From the NCBI GenBank assembly GCA_000697475.1, contig JNEU01001109.1:32772-96771 (forward strand): DNA of 64,000 nucleotides. The letters run 5' to 3'. Shown piece by piece: positions 1 through 12,421 of this stretch (position 1 is the stretch's first letter; the number at the start of each line of letters is the position of its first letter). The DNA comes from Lichtheimia corymbifera B2541. Taxonomy: Eukaryota; Mucoromycota; Mucoromycetes; Mucorales; Lichtheimiaceae. The notes below the pieces were generated by a model. That model saw only the letters and a list, made by a program, of their open reading frames with translations, did no database searches and was not told the DNA's origin. A program made the translations under genes and the position numbers.

Positions 1-312
1 CTGCAATTGTCAATGCCGTAGACAACGATGTATGAAGAAGGGATAAAACGCACTAGTTTACGCGAAGGAACAATAAACAAGAACAAAAGTGAAAGAGCGT
101 CAATCGAATTCGTGCATGGCATGCATGAATGAAAAACCTCCGCTCCCAACCCCATTCAATGGAACGATCATTTGAATTTGTACAGAGCTTATGTTTACAG
201 CAATAGATAATACAAAAAGTGTATGGTTTACAAAGATGTGGGAAGAGGAGGGGAGGGGTATGTAATAGTAGTAGAAAGGTGGAAAAGATGATGCAAAGAT
301 GATATATACGTC
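1..312. other. 3' flank of the amino-acid permease gene
   Basis: This stretch lies downstream of the permease stop codon on the minus strand and should hold its 3' untranslated region. I see no gene in it; the reading frames on either strand are short and low in complexity. Confidence 0.5.
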
Positions 313-3144
313 TCAAGTAAACCAGTGGACCAAGCGTTTCCATACTCGGTAATACAAAGGACCCTTGTTGGCTTTTTCTTCTTCGCTTGACGGTGGAGGT
401 GGTGGTGGCATACCATAGTCCGATCTTCCAGTATCAAGATCAATCTCATCCAAGGGGATTAACTTGGAGCCGGTCCAGAACTTTAGCACGATAAATCCAA
501 CAATGCATGCAAACAGTGGTAGATAGGTGCCTACGATACCAATAGCGTTCTGTGAAGGGAAATAAATGTACCCTGCAATTACTGCAATCACCACACATGC
601 TAACAAGTCAAAGAAATCCCCAAAAGGATGTAAAGGTGCTCGCATGGGTAGGCAGTCAAGGCTACGTTGTTGAGCTTTGAGAGCGCGTCTGAATCGAAAA
701 TGCGCAATGGTGATGCCTGACCACGTGATCATAACACCCATCCCCGGCATACGTGTCAATACAAAGAATACACTGCCATCTGCAATTTGGGATGTCGTGC
801 ATGCAACCAAGCTCACTAAGGCAGTGCAAATTAATGCATACACAGGCACACCACGCTTCGAAATGTACACTATGAAAAGAGTGACGTTAGAGGATAACTC
901 TTTTGTTACAAGAATAAGAAGCTATTCTTACCCAGCTTATTCCATGCAATGCCTTCTCGTGATAATGCAAGTAACATACGGCTTGCGACGTACAAACCGC
1001 TGTTGGCGCATGAAAGAACCTACTTTGTGGTTAATAGGATTGCTTGTAAATATCCCACAACATGCAGCACGTACTGTGATTAGGATAATGCTATTCATGA
1101 CATCAGCCACGTCGCCTAGTTTGCCCTCTGTAAATACAATTGTAAAGGGTGATTGTGAAATCGTAAAGTTGCCGGTATTCAAATCATCGGTAGGAAGTAA
1201 ACGGGCTGTATATATGTATCCGCGGCATCAATATTAATAACTTTTTGTTTGGCATGGGGTCGTTATAATGTGGACACACACATACCGTCATCGTATCGGA
1301 TAATCATGCCCATGACGAATACTAGGATACATGACGTGAGTTTTTCATTGCAAGAGCATTATTTCATATACATACGTGTCCCGATATAAAAGATCACAAT
1401 GCGCCAGAAAACATTGCGGATGGCTCGCGGTACATCCTGTGTGTGTGTGTGTCGTATGAGCATAGATGTACGTATGGAGCTATCATTGACCACCCGTTTT
1501 TACCTTTCGTGGATTGCCAGCTTCACCAGCCTATCGCACACGAAGCATTTAGTGATCCATTTTCTCACTAGGTTTTATAACAAGCGTACCGTAATGCCAA
1601 CAATTTCCATGCCTTGCATGCTGAAGGCAGTAAAGGCTAATGAATTGATGATGCCATCGATACCTTGAGGTGTGAAAGCACCTGGGTCTCTCCAGTTTTT
1701 GAAGCCATATGTTTCGTCACTATTGGAATGTGTGTGAGAGAGAACTTTGTTACGCTTGAGTTTTTACAAGGTTGCATTGTTTTACCCAATCACTCCCCCT
1801 GAGACAAGGCATCCGACAACAATGAATATCAAAATCGTGAGGATCTTGATCTATGATTTCTGATGCTGTTAATAGCAATCACACATAATGACAATGTGTT
1901 ATTATTGTTATTACCAAACTGAACCAATATTCGGTTTCACCATAGCTTCGTGCACCAAGCATGTTGACAATGAATATAATGACCAGAGATGCTAGTGAGA
2001 CTAGCAATAAGATTCAAGTTAGCAGCGGTGTCCTGTGGTTGGTTTCATAGCATTTACGTACGTATCCATCCTTCTATCTTGCCTTCGGACCAGTAAGAAA
2101 TGACAATGGGTATAGATACTAGTTCGCTTGCCACAATGACCGACCACATGGCCCTAGTAATCCATAATAGATGTGAGGCTGAGATGATGATAAAGTGGGG
2201 GGGGGTGATGGATGGAAAGAGTAATCCTTGGATCAAGTGTGCCACAACACCAATCCCAAATGGGATGCTCTTGTCTTACCAATAATTGTAACCCACCACC
2301 GTTCCAAAAGATTCGTCTACAAAACGACGACAAAAGATGGTGAAAGAACCAGATACCTATAGGTGAAGAGTGATAAGCATTCATGCATATAGGGGTTGTT
2401 GCTGCCGCAATTCAGGGTAGTAGTGGGATCCAAAAAAAGGTGTAAAAATATGGAACATAAACAATACCGGAATGTACGCTGACATTTCACCCAAAGAATA
2501 TGCAACCCAAAACACGATAAAGCCGATGAGACTATATGCTATGTATATCATTGTATGTAAGTAAAAAATGGATATTGCTTAGGGCTGTTATTACCTATAA
2601 GTACGCCAGCTGGACCTAAAGAGATAAAAAGGTATTAGACAATGAGGTTTCATAGAGAGAGAACTTTTACGATGATAAAGAAAAGCACACATACCGGCCT
2701 CTCTGAGATTAGCACCCGAGGACACAAAGACGCCCTGGCCAATGACACCACCCAATGAGATCATCTATGTGTTTTTGTGTTCGTGTGTGTGTGTATACAC
2801 AAAGTCGTCATCAGTACGTTTGCTTTCATGCTACATGAGCTGTCGTCGGGTGTGTGTGTGTGTGTGTGTGTGTGTGATGCATGACATACCGCAAGATGCC
2901 GTGATTTCATGGATCGTTTAAGATTTTGTTGCGTAGATGCATATGTGCTAACCGAGATCATGGACGCTGAATCATCATAATTATCGAGATCAAAGGGATC
3001 ATTGCGACTTTGACCACCAGAACTCGAGGATGGTTTATGTATTGTCTCTGTCACGGCAGCAAATGATACAATGTTGTGTGTCGTGTATTCATGGTGCTCA
3101 TAGTGGCTTTTTGTTTCGTCGTCGTCAGAGGAGGAGGAATGCAT
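313..3144 (-). CDS. Amino-acid permease, yeast amino acid transporter (YAT/APC) family
   Basis: This is a plasma-membrane proton/amino-acid symporter of the fungal AAT (GAP1-like) type. The first exon (start codon at 3144) encodes an acidic, serine-rich cytosolic tail. The next exon gives the first membrane segment with the family motif SLGGVIGQGVFVSSG, followed by small exons carrying SLGEMSAYIPV, SFGTVVGYNYW, WSVIVASELVSIPIVI, FIVNMLGARSYGETEYWF, DPGAFTPQGIDGIINSLAF, GEAGNPRK and PRAIRNVFWRIVIFYIGT, then SPFTIVF and NSGLYVASRMLLALSREG. The last exon (about 313-869) carries the C-terminal segments and the typical HFRFRRALKAQQRSLDCLP and RAPLHPFGDF motifs, and ends with a polyproline stretch. 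There are at least twelve exons, several under 70 nt, so the gene is badly covered by simple reading frames. Substrate range cannot be read from the sequence. An upstream in-frame ATG at 3231 is less likely because it adds a low-complexity threonine run. Confidence 0.88.
2851..2876. repeat. (TG)n microsatellite inside a permease intron
   Basis: An uninterrupted TG run lies just downstream of the donor of the permease's first intron (minus strand). Confidence 0.9.
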
Positions 3145-4403
3145 GGTGGTGGTGGTGGTGGTGGTGTGTGTGCGAAGAAAAGAAAAAGAGAATGAATGAG
3201 GCGCTGTTAAGGTACAAAAAAGAAGTCTCAATGAGATCTTGTGATCGTGGTCATCGTACGCAGCATATGCAGAAATGGCAATCCTGCTGGATCAGCAAAC
3301 AGAAACAAAATGCTTAGCCCTCTGTGCCACCACTATCTCACGTTGCAGTATCACCGCGACACCTATGCAATTTTAATTTTTTGCTTTTGCTATCACATCA
3401 TCATCATCATCATCCTGCCCTACATACATGGTATATCTGATGATGATGCTTTCTACATGAATGTGAATCTGATATTGTGTCTGCTGCTTTGATGGAAAAG
3501 TATGGCACGCTGATGACGCCGGAGCCTTTTAAAACAGTCGTTGGTCGAGTGACGACACATGATGGGGGATCCGATTATATGCAATGATGCAGCATTAACA
3601 GCTTTGAAAGGTGGAAGCAATGCGCACGCCATGTCTCGCTTTCTCTCACTCTCATGCACTGAGCCAAAAATCCCTCCACGGCGATCTTTGGTGCCCCGTC
3701 ACCAACCATTACCATATGCGGAGATCGATCTAGTATACTGCATATAGAGCCCTCACGCTTCGAACGCAGTATACTTTTCTATCAACGGCCCTTTTGACAA
3801 GGTAACTTGGACTTGTGCATGGTACTATCATTGACAAGCTGAGCTGTGTACAATAAGATGATTTATAATGAACAAAAAGATTTGTACCTGATAGCATGCT
3901 GGTTACGTGTGATACGGATCAAGAACATGCATAAATTGGAGCAGTAGTAAGAACATGACCATCATTGCATAATGGACCTTGAATATACATACGAGCTATG
4001 AAAGATGTGATGAGCGTATAAGAGTCTGAACTTTTTTAATCTTCTAGGCTGAACCTTGTTTGACACAAGACACCCCGGTTATCCCCACGACTATTTCCAC
4101 GTGCCTATCATCTTATGTTCCTGCTCGATGATGGCATTCCGATCATTCTGTACTATCAAGGGCTATACATGTTGCTATAGCAATAGAGTGAATGCACGTG
4201 CTTAGTAAGCTTGCAACGATGCAGCAGAATCGGAAAAGTCGGATAGTTGGATGACGATGTATATAACACTTTTGGGTGGGTGTGTCCCCATAAAAAATCA
4301 ATTTGAAGGCGCTTTCCCACGGCCTGTGAACGGCCTTTTTTACACACCTGCTGCCCTTTGATTTCTTATTCACGCGTCTTTCTCTCTTTCTTTCTTTTTC
4401 AAA
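3145..4403. other. Divergent intergenic region between permease and enoyl-CoA hydratase
   Basis: About 1.26 kb separates two divergently transcribed genes, so it must hold both promoters. A GGT/GTG repeat (3145-3168) sits just upstream of the permease start, and a perfect 10-bp inverted repeat lies at 3732-3741 and 3766-3775. A pyrimidine-rich tract (about 4370-4400) directly precedes the hydratase ATG. I see no supported gene. Confidence 0.6.
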
Positions 4404-5792
4404 ATGTTCAGAAACGTCATTAGCCCTCGCATTGTCAAGCCTCTCTCTGCCCACACTCCCGTCCGTGCTTTCAGCAGTGCCAGTGTTCTTCAACGTAAGT
4501 ACAGTAAACCTGCACATGGATACGCGTCAACCTTTTTATTCATCTTTTGTTATATCAGAATACCAACACATTCTCACTGAGACTCGTGGCAACGTTGGTT
4601 TGATCACTCTTAACCGCCCCAAGGCCTTGAACGCCTTGTGCAATGACTTGTTCACTGAAGTCAACGAGGCTATGGCCAAGTATGATGCTGATGCCAATGT
4701 GGGTGCTATTGTCTTGACCGGTTCCGAAAAGGCTTTTGCTGGTAAGTTGTGTGTTAGGATCAATGTATGTATGTACACTATACTCATATGCGATGATAGC
4801 TGGTGCCGATATCAAGGAAATGAAGGATAACAACTTTGTTGATACCTACAAGAAGGACATGTTGGGTCACTGGGCCAAGATCTCTGATGTCAAAAAGCCC
4901 ATCATTGCTGCTGTCAACGGCTATGCTGTAAGTTGATTCTTGGGTGACATGTGAAATCATCGTCGGTGTGGGGATGGGGATTGGTTGACATATGAAGGAG
5001 TATTTTGCTGACATGCGCATATACGCGCACTCTCTTTAGCTCGGCGGTGGTTGTGAATTGGCCATGAGCTGCGACGTAAGTAGTGTATATGGTGTAACCT
5101 TGGCTCGGGTGAACGTAAAGGCTGACATGCTGTCTCTGTCCTTAGATCATCTATGCCGGTGAGAAGGCTGTCTTTGGTCAACCTGAAATCAAGTTGGGCA
5201 TCATCCCTGGTGCTGGTGGTACCCAACGTCTTGTCAAGGCTGTTGGCAAGTCCAAGGCTATGGAGATGGTCTTGACCGGTTCCGTCAACCTTAACGCCAC
5301 TGAAGCCGAGAACTTGGGTATGTAATTTCTCCACTTTGTGTGTGTGTGTGTGTGTGTATGGTAACCCTTTGTCACTCACATTGACATGCATCGTCCTTAT
5401 ATACAGGCTTGGTGAGCAAGGTTGTCCCTGCTGATCAGCTCGTTGATGAAGCTATCAAGACCGCTGGTAAGATCGCCAGCATGAGCCAAGGTTCCGTTCA
5501 GATGGCCAAGGAACTTATCAACAAGTGTAAGTAATTCACCCTATGATTTCTTCCACTTGGATACCAAACTCATTTATCTTGCCATCATAGCCTTCGAGGT
5601 TCCTCTCTCTTCTGGTCTCCGATTCGAACGTGTTCTCTTCCAATCTCTCTTTGGCACGGTAGGTTTTAATGGATAAATGGGAAAGACACACAGAGGAGAA
5701 GATAAGCTGATATACATGTTTTATAGGCCGACCAAAAGGAAGGCATGGCTGCTTTCGCCGAAAAGAGAAAGGCCAACTTCACCAACCAGTAA
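4404..5792 (+). CDS. ECHS1: Enoyl-CoA hydratase, mitochondrial
   Basis: Short-chain enoyl-CoA hydratase (crotonase) adds water to trans-2-enoyl-CoA in fatty-acid beta-oxidation and in branched-chain amino-acid breakdown. Eight exons (introns 4495-4558, 4742-4799, 4928-5039, 5076-5145, 5318-5406, 5527-5590, 5659-5726) join in frame to 287 residues, close to the mammalian length of 290. The N-terminus ([19 protein letters not shown]) is basic and hydroxylated like a mitochondrial targeting peptide. The crotonase fold is clear: NRPKALNAL near residue 50, the oxyanion-hole segment AAGADIKEM, then [17 protein letters not shown] and [20 protein letters not shown], which contain the two catalytic glutamates of the family. 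It sits 1.26 kb from the divergent permease and converges on the NOL11-like gene. With carnitine acetyltransferase at 49.3-51.5 kb it is one of two acyl-CoA metabolism genes here. Confidence 0.96.
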
Positions 5793-5906
5793 ATAGCATT
5801 AACAAAACAACCCATGATAAAGAGTATATCTTTTCATTGTATAATCCCATGTAAGATTGAGCTGAAAGCAAAGCGTTGTATATTTTATGATGCTTAGTGT
5901 TGAGTG

Positions 5907-5934
<28 letters not shown>
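5907..5934. repeat. (GT)n microsatellite in the 3' intergenic region
   Basis: A long GT run lies in the 234-bp space between the convergent stops of the hydratase and the NOL11-like gene. Confidence 0.9.
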
Positions 5935-5937
<3 letters not shown>

Positions 5938-6026
5938 TGCGTATAATGGAAATGGTAGTTTGTATAGGATGGAGTGCGTTAATGTCAATTGGGATGCATT
6001 TACATGGACGTGAACTATTGCTATAT

Positions 6027-9000
6027 TTAGAATTGGAATATTTCCACTCTATAAGCCGGTATGCCTTGATCACTGTGATCCTTGTGTCGAGGTGTTTTAT
6101 GAGATGCCGTTTGCTGTTTCTCCATTGCCAACATGCGCTGTTTACGTTCAAAGGGTCGCACCAAACCACGTACTCGTTCCATGGTTTCTGCCATAGCAGC
6201 TTCTCGTTCAATAAGCTCTTGCAGTGTTGCAATCTTGTCGTAAAGAGAGGGCTCCATGATGATCACGGGGTAGTGCGTGTCAAGCACACCACTGACGAAT
6301 TCAATCAACTAATAGGGTATCACTCTTTTAGCCTTTGTTATCCCTGCTGCTATCCAATACACTTACGCTATAAAAGGCTTGCACCTTGCCCTTGGCTGAC
6401 AGCGATTCAAGTTCCTCATTGATAAGGTCGAGTACATCAGCAAGCTCCGCAGCCTCTAATCGTTTGACAGCTTGTTGCATGAAAATGTCATTGTGAGGAG
6501 AATCGATGATTTTGGCGAAGAGTGTGCTGGTAATTTCATTTGGAAGCGTGTTTGAACTGCGCGCTTTGATAAACGCCTTGAGCACAGTGATCAAGTCACT
6601 CTCTGGAATATCAGGTACGCGATGAAGGATAATCGATATTAAAGCCTAAGACGTCCCATGATGTGAGAAATACATGCATACAAAAAACAATATCCCAATG
6701 TCAACTTACCCAATCACCACGTTCCAAAACACAATTGACGATGCCTCCATTCAAATAACTGCTTCGCACTTGTCCCGTTTGCAGCAGGTATAAAAAGACC
6801 TCCAGAGGCCAAAATGATGGGGATGAAAAGCACTTTGGCAACACGCTCGAAATAAAGTGATACGAGAATTCGGCCTATGATTCCATAATAATCGTTAACA
6901 CCTAAACGTGTCTCTGCTGATAGTCCTTTTTACCTTGACTTTTTGCCAACTCTTTTCGGCCATGATCAAGTTGTACTTGCGAATACCCGTTGCTTCCTTC
7001 TCTACCATCTCAGGTTTGTTACCGGTGGCACCTCCAAAGAATACATTCGTAAACTCTTCAACAGTGATGCTTGGATTGAGAAGTTTGCTGATCAGATCCT
7101 TTTCTTTTTGCTGTGATTGATCGAGATCTTGCACCCAATTTGCATAAATATCATCCACGGTCATATTAAGCTATATACATGAATCTTTTTTAGTTGTTTT
7201 GGTTTTGAAAGCATTGTTCATCCATAATACTTACGTTCTTGACGGGTTGTCCAACTCCTTCATAACCACTCTGGGTCATACCGATTGTATCGTTATTACC
7301 AAGGAAATCGACCGTAGCATTCATCTTGCCCATAGCCGCCATAAGTGAGATGGGTTCATTGTAGTAGGGGCAAAGCACAACAACTGACTTGGCATCGGCC
7401 ATGGCTTTGACCTTTTTCTTGCCTGTGTTGGCACCAGTTGCAACAGACGACACGCTAATCGCCAAGTGATGATTGGGTAATACAGAGATCTAATCATATT
7501 CCATGTCAATATAACCTTCCATCCACCCTCGAGAGAGAGACAAAGATACGTACGCTGTATACACACTTGTCCTTGCCATAGGCTGTCTTATCTCCGAGTT
7601 GAAGGCTGCGTTCAGCTTGAAGAGTACCATATTTGACATCCCAGATGCTGACAACATGTTCGGGTCCATCGGTGCCTGAAAGAAAAGACACACGCATTAG
7701 TTTCCATGTTGTGTCTCTTTCTCCTTCTCATTGATCCTCTTTTGAATTTACCTTTTTTGATCCTTGGAGCTACCAGAGCAACATAGCTATCATCGAGCGT
7801 AGCAAGCGAAGCAATGCTTCCCAACTTGTCATTGTATAATTGATATCCCGATAATTGCATCGACAAGTGTGCTTCAATGTCACCAATAACCTTGTGAACC
7901 GATGTGTGTCTCAATTGCATGCGCCAAACGACCCAGGTACCAGCAGCACCTAAAAGTACGTTAGAAATGCATGACTAGGTTTCTTACACTATCGACTTAC
8001 CTAACGCTGTAATGCGACCATCGGTAGGATCGAATGTGAATGCAACAGGTTTTTCCTATATGGATATACCAGCCGTTAAAATCGAATCTTCCACCTCCCA
8101 TCATCATCACCATCACATACCTTGAGCGTAAAATCAATTTTAACCATTGGATCGATACTTCTTCTTTCCACGTTGCAATAAAAGAGATTGACAGTGTAGC
8201 GATTCGAATTGTTGCGATCAGCGTTGATAGTGAGAATGATGGTGGAATTGACTGGGACAAGCGAGTTGGATACGCAGCAAGGGCGTGCATGAGGATTAGA
8301 GGTGACGAAAACCGTGGACCATACGACAGGACCAGCACTAAAAAAGACAATGAGTTATGTGTCAATAATAATGTAACCCTAGTTACAATACCGTACCTGG
8401 TATGAGATGATTTGGCAAGAATACGGTCAAGGTCATTGTTGGCAAGAACGATGGATCCGTTTTCGTTGACGAGGATGATTTGAGAAGTGAGTGCGGATGA
8501 TACATGCAACATATGGATACGGTCATCAAACTATACACACAGAAGATCAATATCCTTATCCGTCAATGTATATTATATATGAATGCTTACCGTTTTGCTC
8601 ACGCGGTTATCCGTATCATTGCTCTTTTGGGTGCTCTTCCACATCCACACAATTCGGTTCCTTTCCTTCTCTGGGATATCTGTGCCTGATGCTACCAATG
8701 CAAACGTATAGTCGGTTTCATCAATCGTACGCTGAACTGCAGGTTGAGCAAGGACCAAGCCGGGAGGTGTGGTGAACGATTTTAGGCACTTTTGATCACC
8801 CGTCTACAACAACAACAACAAAAGCCATTGAGTACCCTGCCAATTCGATCCACCATGGCGTCTACGATTCACTTACAGTGTAGAGCTTGACACCTTCACT
8901 TTGAACAGAAATAAGGACTTGATCTTGGTTTTCTGAGAGATCGTCTTCGGTGGCAAGTGGCTGATCGACAGGCTGCAAATCGACTACAAAGTGCTTGCCA

Positions 9001-9071
9001 ACACCAGCTGAAGGAATGGCATTGTGGAAACGAGCGATCGGAAAGGGATCTTCAAGTGTCACCCCAGGCAT
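6027..9071 (-). CDS. NOL11-like nucleolar protein (t-UTP / small-subunit processome)
   Basis: NOL11 belongs to the t-UTP part of the small-subunit processome, which supports rDNA transcription and early pre-rRNA processing in the nucleolus. Several exons, all on the minus strand, match the NOL11 layout: an N-terminal beta-propeller-like region that includes SVQSEGVKLYT and VWMWKSTQKS, a central strand pattern with LDDSYVALVAPRIKKG and WDVKYGTLQAERSLQL, and a helical C-terminal domain. The last residues, YPVIIMEPSLYDKIATLQ then IPAYRVEIFQF, correspond to the end of animal NOL11 (about FTVVVMMPEAKRLL and LYSIEVLELF). Introns contain clear GT-AG ends, for example between AFYS and LIEFVSG near 6310-6366. 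I chose the ATG at 9071 (MPGVTLEDPF); an in-frame ATG at 9194 would add about 41 arginine/serine-rich residues and is less likely. The match to NOL11 is from remembered family sequence; the order of blobs and the C-terminus make it fairly sure. Confidence 0.72.
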
Positions 9072-9443
9072 GTCGATTAAGTATACAAGAGAAGAGAGAA
9101 CGAGATCGCGATCGTCGCTGCTGAGCCTCGAGCAAATTATTAAGCGGTCACGAAGAGAGAGCCTGATAGAGAGAGACCTCTTGGAGAAGTTCATCCCGCC
9201 AGCCCGCTCGAATATCCCGCTTAGATGATAGCTTCAAGGTGAATAAAGAGAGTATATATTTATAAAATACTGCCATGAAAGTTACATTGTTTACTATTAA
9301 GAGTGAAAAGGACTACTGCTATGGTTCATGCTTCGGATTCTACAACCTGGCCTTCCCCCGAAGTGCTATAATGTAGCCTTGTATAAAGTACTTTAGTTTG
9401 ATGTACCAAAAGTAGTGATCCCCCCCTCTCCAATATATCCTAT
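9072..9443. other. Intergenic, 5' side of the NOL11-like gene and 3' side of POLD4
   Basis: This 372-bp stretch must contain the promoter of the NOL11-like gene and the 3' untranslated region of POLD4. An open frame continues up to 9194 from the NOL11-like first exon. Nothing else is recognised. Confidence 0.5.
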
Positions 9444-10018
9444 TTACCATGCATCCTCGAGCACGCTATCCTTTGCTGCCCCACGATCCAGCTGTTCTTT
9501 GACTTCCTTTGGTGGATTCAAACCAAGCTTTTCAGCTCGCACTGTCATTGAAAATGGGTTCCACAAACAATGAATATAATCATCCAACATGTCTTCTTTG
9601 TTGTCATTGACACTTACGCCATCGTTCCATTCTTGTTAAACCAACGCATGGCCCATACTTGTAATCGAGGTCAAATTTACGCAGTAAAATCTCCTCTTGG
9701 CTGAGATGCTCTTGATGGACTATGTATTAAACGAATCATTGAGTGATTGTGCTTCTTGTGTTACAAGGATGCCTTACTTCCTACGACTCTTGGTGATGAT
9801 GATGGTGATGCTTCTTTAGGCTTCTTGTCAAGGTTCATCATGGATCCAATGCCGCCTTCTCTTCTAGTCTTGCGCACAGCACCCTTCTTGCTCGTTGCTG
9901 CACCCAAGTCAGTGATTTTGGGTTGATTGGCATTCGCCTTGCTCATTGTGGAGCGTGCACCTCGAGATTGACGAGTGTTGTTGCCTGTGTTTTTGGGTCG
10001 AGTTGCTTTGGGTGGCAT
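9444..10018 (-). CDS. POLD4: DNA polymerase delta subunit 4 (p12)
   Basis: The small accessory subunit of DNA polymerase delta stabilises the replicative holoenzyme and helps bind PCNA in the nucleus. Three exons (introns 9619-9777 region: 9720-9777 and 9542-9617) join in frame to 146 residues. The conserved C-terminal half is unmistakable: EILLRKFDLDYKYGPCVG, LTRMERWLRAEKLGLNPP, then EVKEQL, matching the human LRQFDLAWQYGPC ... LQRWCRAKQMGLEPPPEV block. The N-terminal 80 residues are basic and disordered. They contain QPKITDLG at about residue 31, which lines up with the human PCNA-binding KRLITDSY and could be a degenerate PIP box (inference). Its start is only 184 bp from the start of the divergent REEP gene. 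Budding yeast lacks this subunit; fission yeast has it as Cdm1. Confidence 0.88.
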
Positions 10019-10202
10019 TGTGAATCGGTAGTTAAGTATATCAAGCTGCGGAATAAAGGAGGTGTGTGTGTGAGAGAGAGTACAGAATCAAATCATGCAG
10101 TGTATCGATTATCAAACCCAGCAGCCAGCAGTTCCTCGAGTGTGCCTCGCCAGTTATGCAAATCGTGAACGCTTCTTTTTCGCACGCAACACACACTTCA
10201 CT
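10019..10202. promoter_or_regulatory. Short bidirectional promoter region, POLD4 / REEP gene
   Basis: Only 184 bp separate the two divergent start codons, so both promoters must lie here or overlap the first exons. It contains a GA-rich run (about 10070-10080). No TATA box is obvious. The upstream in-frame ATG of the REEP frame at 10095 lies inside it. Confidence 0.5.
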
Positions 10203-11414
10203 ATGCTCACAGCTGGCATTTACTTTGTCATTCGACTAGCACTGCTTCAAATTTATCCTGCTTACACTTGCTTCAAGGCAATCAAACTCAACGACCATCG
10301 CCAATTCCTTCCATTGTTGATCTACTGGGTATCGGCCACAGTCTTCCTCGTCGTAGAATACTTTGCAGACTTGCTTGTGTTTTGGTAAGTACACTCGCAT
10401 ACTTAGAGCGATAGTTTGAATACTAATCAATCGTTGTATTGTAGGCTACCTTTTTACACAGAAATCAAGCTGCTGCTTGTATTATGGATTACGTTGCCGC
10501 AAACCAAGGTGAGTCTTGTGTCAAATGACATGATGATGATGATGATACGGTTGCTGATATTAATCACCCTCTCCCCCCCCCATTCACTAGGGAGCTATTG
10601 TTCTGTACGCTGATTATATTGAGCCGTTTCTCACACAGCATGAAAAGCAAATTGATAAGACCATGGTCGAGATACAAGAAAACACAAAACGCACATTGTC
10701 TGTATATGGCAAGGAGGTGGTCAGGGTCATTGGCCGGTGGTTATCCGAGTTGATTCATAAGGTAAGGTTTGAGTAAACTGAATATCACCAACATGATTGC
10801 TTATCCATGTCTCCATGGTAATTCACAGGGCCGATCATTGGCCGAGGAGACATCATCAACTACTACTACTACTGCTACCGCTGAGCGAGCCCCAGAACCA
10901 CCATCAGGGATTTCCATATTGGATGGTTATGCACGAAGCATGTTTTCTTCCATCATGAATAGAGGATCGCAGTTGGCAACCACTCTTCAGGCATCAGCTT
11001 CATCGACACGTAAGTGATATGGATAAGAGATGGCATTAAAATTGACTGTGTTATGATGCATTAGGCGCCACTGAAGGACAAGATACACAAGCAGCTCAGC
11101 CGCAGCAATCATCTTCGCCATCACAACCACAGCCACAACAAACGGCCCAAGGAAACAACGCTACAACCCCATCCAGTGAAGAAGAACCCAAGCTCGAAAG
11201 ATCAGATAGCTATGATTCACTCAGCTCATTCATCGTTGCGAAAAGAAATGCAGCCAGTGGCAATGGTGGATCAGCAGCTTCTTCAACAAAAGCATCACCT
11301 GTGCAACCCAAGCGAGGAGAGACATGGGGTTCTTATCTAACAGGTTGGGCATGGTCATCAAACACTGAAACAGCACCATCCAAGGATGACAGCAAGAGTA
11401 CAAAGGCAGAATGA
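10203..11414 (+). CDS. REEP/TB2/DP1/HVA22-family ER membrane-shaping protein
   Basis: REEP/Yop1 proteins form hairpins in the ER membrane and shape tubules. Five exons (introns 10385-10444, 10509-10590, 10762-10828, 11010-11064) join to 315 residues. The N-terminal 110 residues match the TB2/DP1/HVA22 domain: IRLALLQIYPAYTCFKAIK, a membrane pair around LLIYWVSATVFLVVEYFAD, FYTEIKLLLVLWITLPQTKG and YADYIEPFLTQHEKQID. The remaining 200 residues are low-complexity serine, proline and glutamine, ending in a lysine/serine-rich tail. This long tail resembles the REEP1-4 branch more than the short Yop1. I chose the ATG at 10203 because family members begin just before the first hydrophobic segment; the ATG at 10095 would add 36 unrelated residues. 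It is divergent to POLD4. Confidence 0.87.
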
Positions 11415-12421
11415 TTCATTCACCCCCCTTTTTTTTTATGGCACGACACCATTTGTACTAGCTGCTTTATCATATTTGCACAAACACACAATCTTTTTTT
11501 GCTCCCTTTGAATACCTATACGATAAACATGGACGTGAATGTTAAAAGTGCATTGGAAATATATATCATGATGATTGGACTTTATTTCAAGGGGACGACG
11601 TTTATGTCATTATCCTTGCTTCACGTGATAAGAGTGGGCCAAGGTGATGACAGCATTTTAAATTTAGAATATAAATCACAGGTGCCAACCAGTATGATCA
11701 ATCACCAATTAACAGGCATTTTGATAGCATTGCAGAGTTGGATGGGGCACAAAAGAGATATACAACTCCATATCAATGCCCATTATACAATGACCATTTA
11801 TGGATTTAGAAATTTGTCATGATCGAGTTGAATACATAAAATTATTCTCAGGGACCAGGGTCAACGTTAATACATGGGAGTTCTTCTTTTGAGCATGTGA
11901 TCGGCTTGGCAACCAAATGTCGTTCATTGTTTTTGATAATTCGAGGAACCTTGATACCACCAAATACACCTCTTGGTTGATTATCTCCGCATATGCTGCA
12001 ATAATGACCACCCTGGTCATCCCATCCATTGAACCATCAAACCCTCTTATAAAAGGATGTTAAATGTGTGCCACGGCTATGTGGTAGCTGGATGAGATCA
12101 TCTGTCACTAGTATGCCTACTATGCAAGGATTTTCCATTTAGAGTTGTTCACGGGAGCGCCTTCAAAGATGACCCATGCATGGCATGCACCTTTCCATTT
12201 CAATTCAACACTCATTTTATTGATGATACTTTGCTACTATTTGACATTGGGGGAGGAATATGCAGATTACTCTATAAACATGATATTGGGATGACACATA
12301 TTATAGGTTCCTTTCGGGCCGATAATTCTACAGTCGTCGGGGTGAGTATCTCTTTGTTCTCATTACCAAATACACATTCACCTCTCTTTCCTCTCTTACG
12401 ACTTCTTCCCCCCACTCTATT
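11415..12421. other. Intergenic region between REEP and hydroxymethylbilane synthase genes
   Basis: About 1 kb between two genes on the same strand. A T-rich run near 11430 follows the REEP stop. The open frames (e.g. 11499-11822) have no recognisable protein character. The part just upstream of 12422 is pyrimidine-rich, as before other starts in this window. Confidence 0.5.

Noticed and set aside
4143..4517. 124-codon open frame on the minus strand
   Set aside because: It overlaps the hydratase start on the other strand and has no protein features.
11499..11822. 107-codon frame after the REEP gene
   Set aside because: No domain, no splice context, and AT-rich composition like non-coding sequence.
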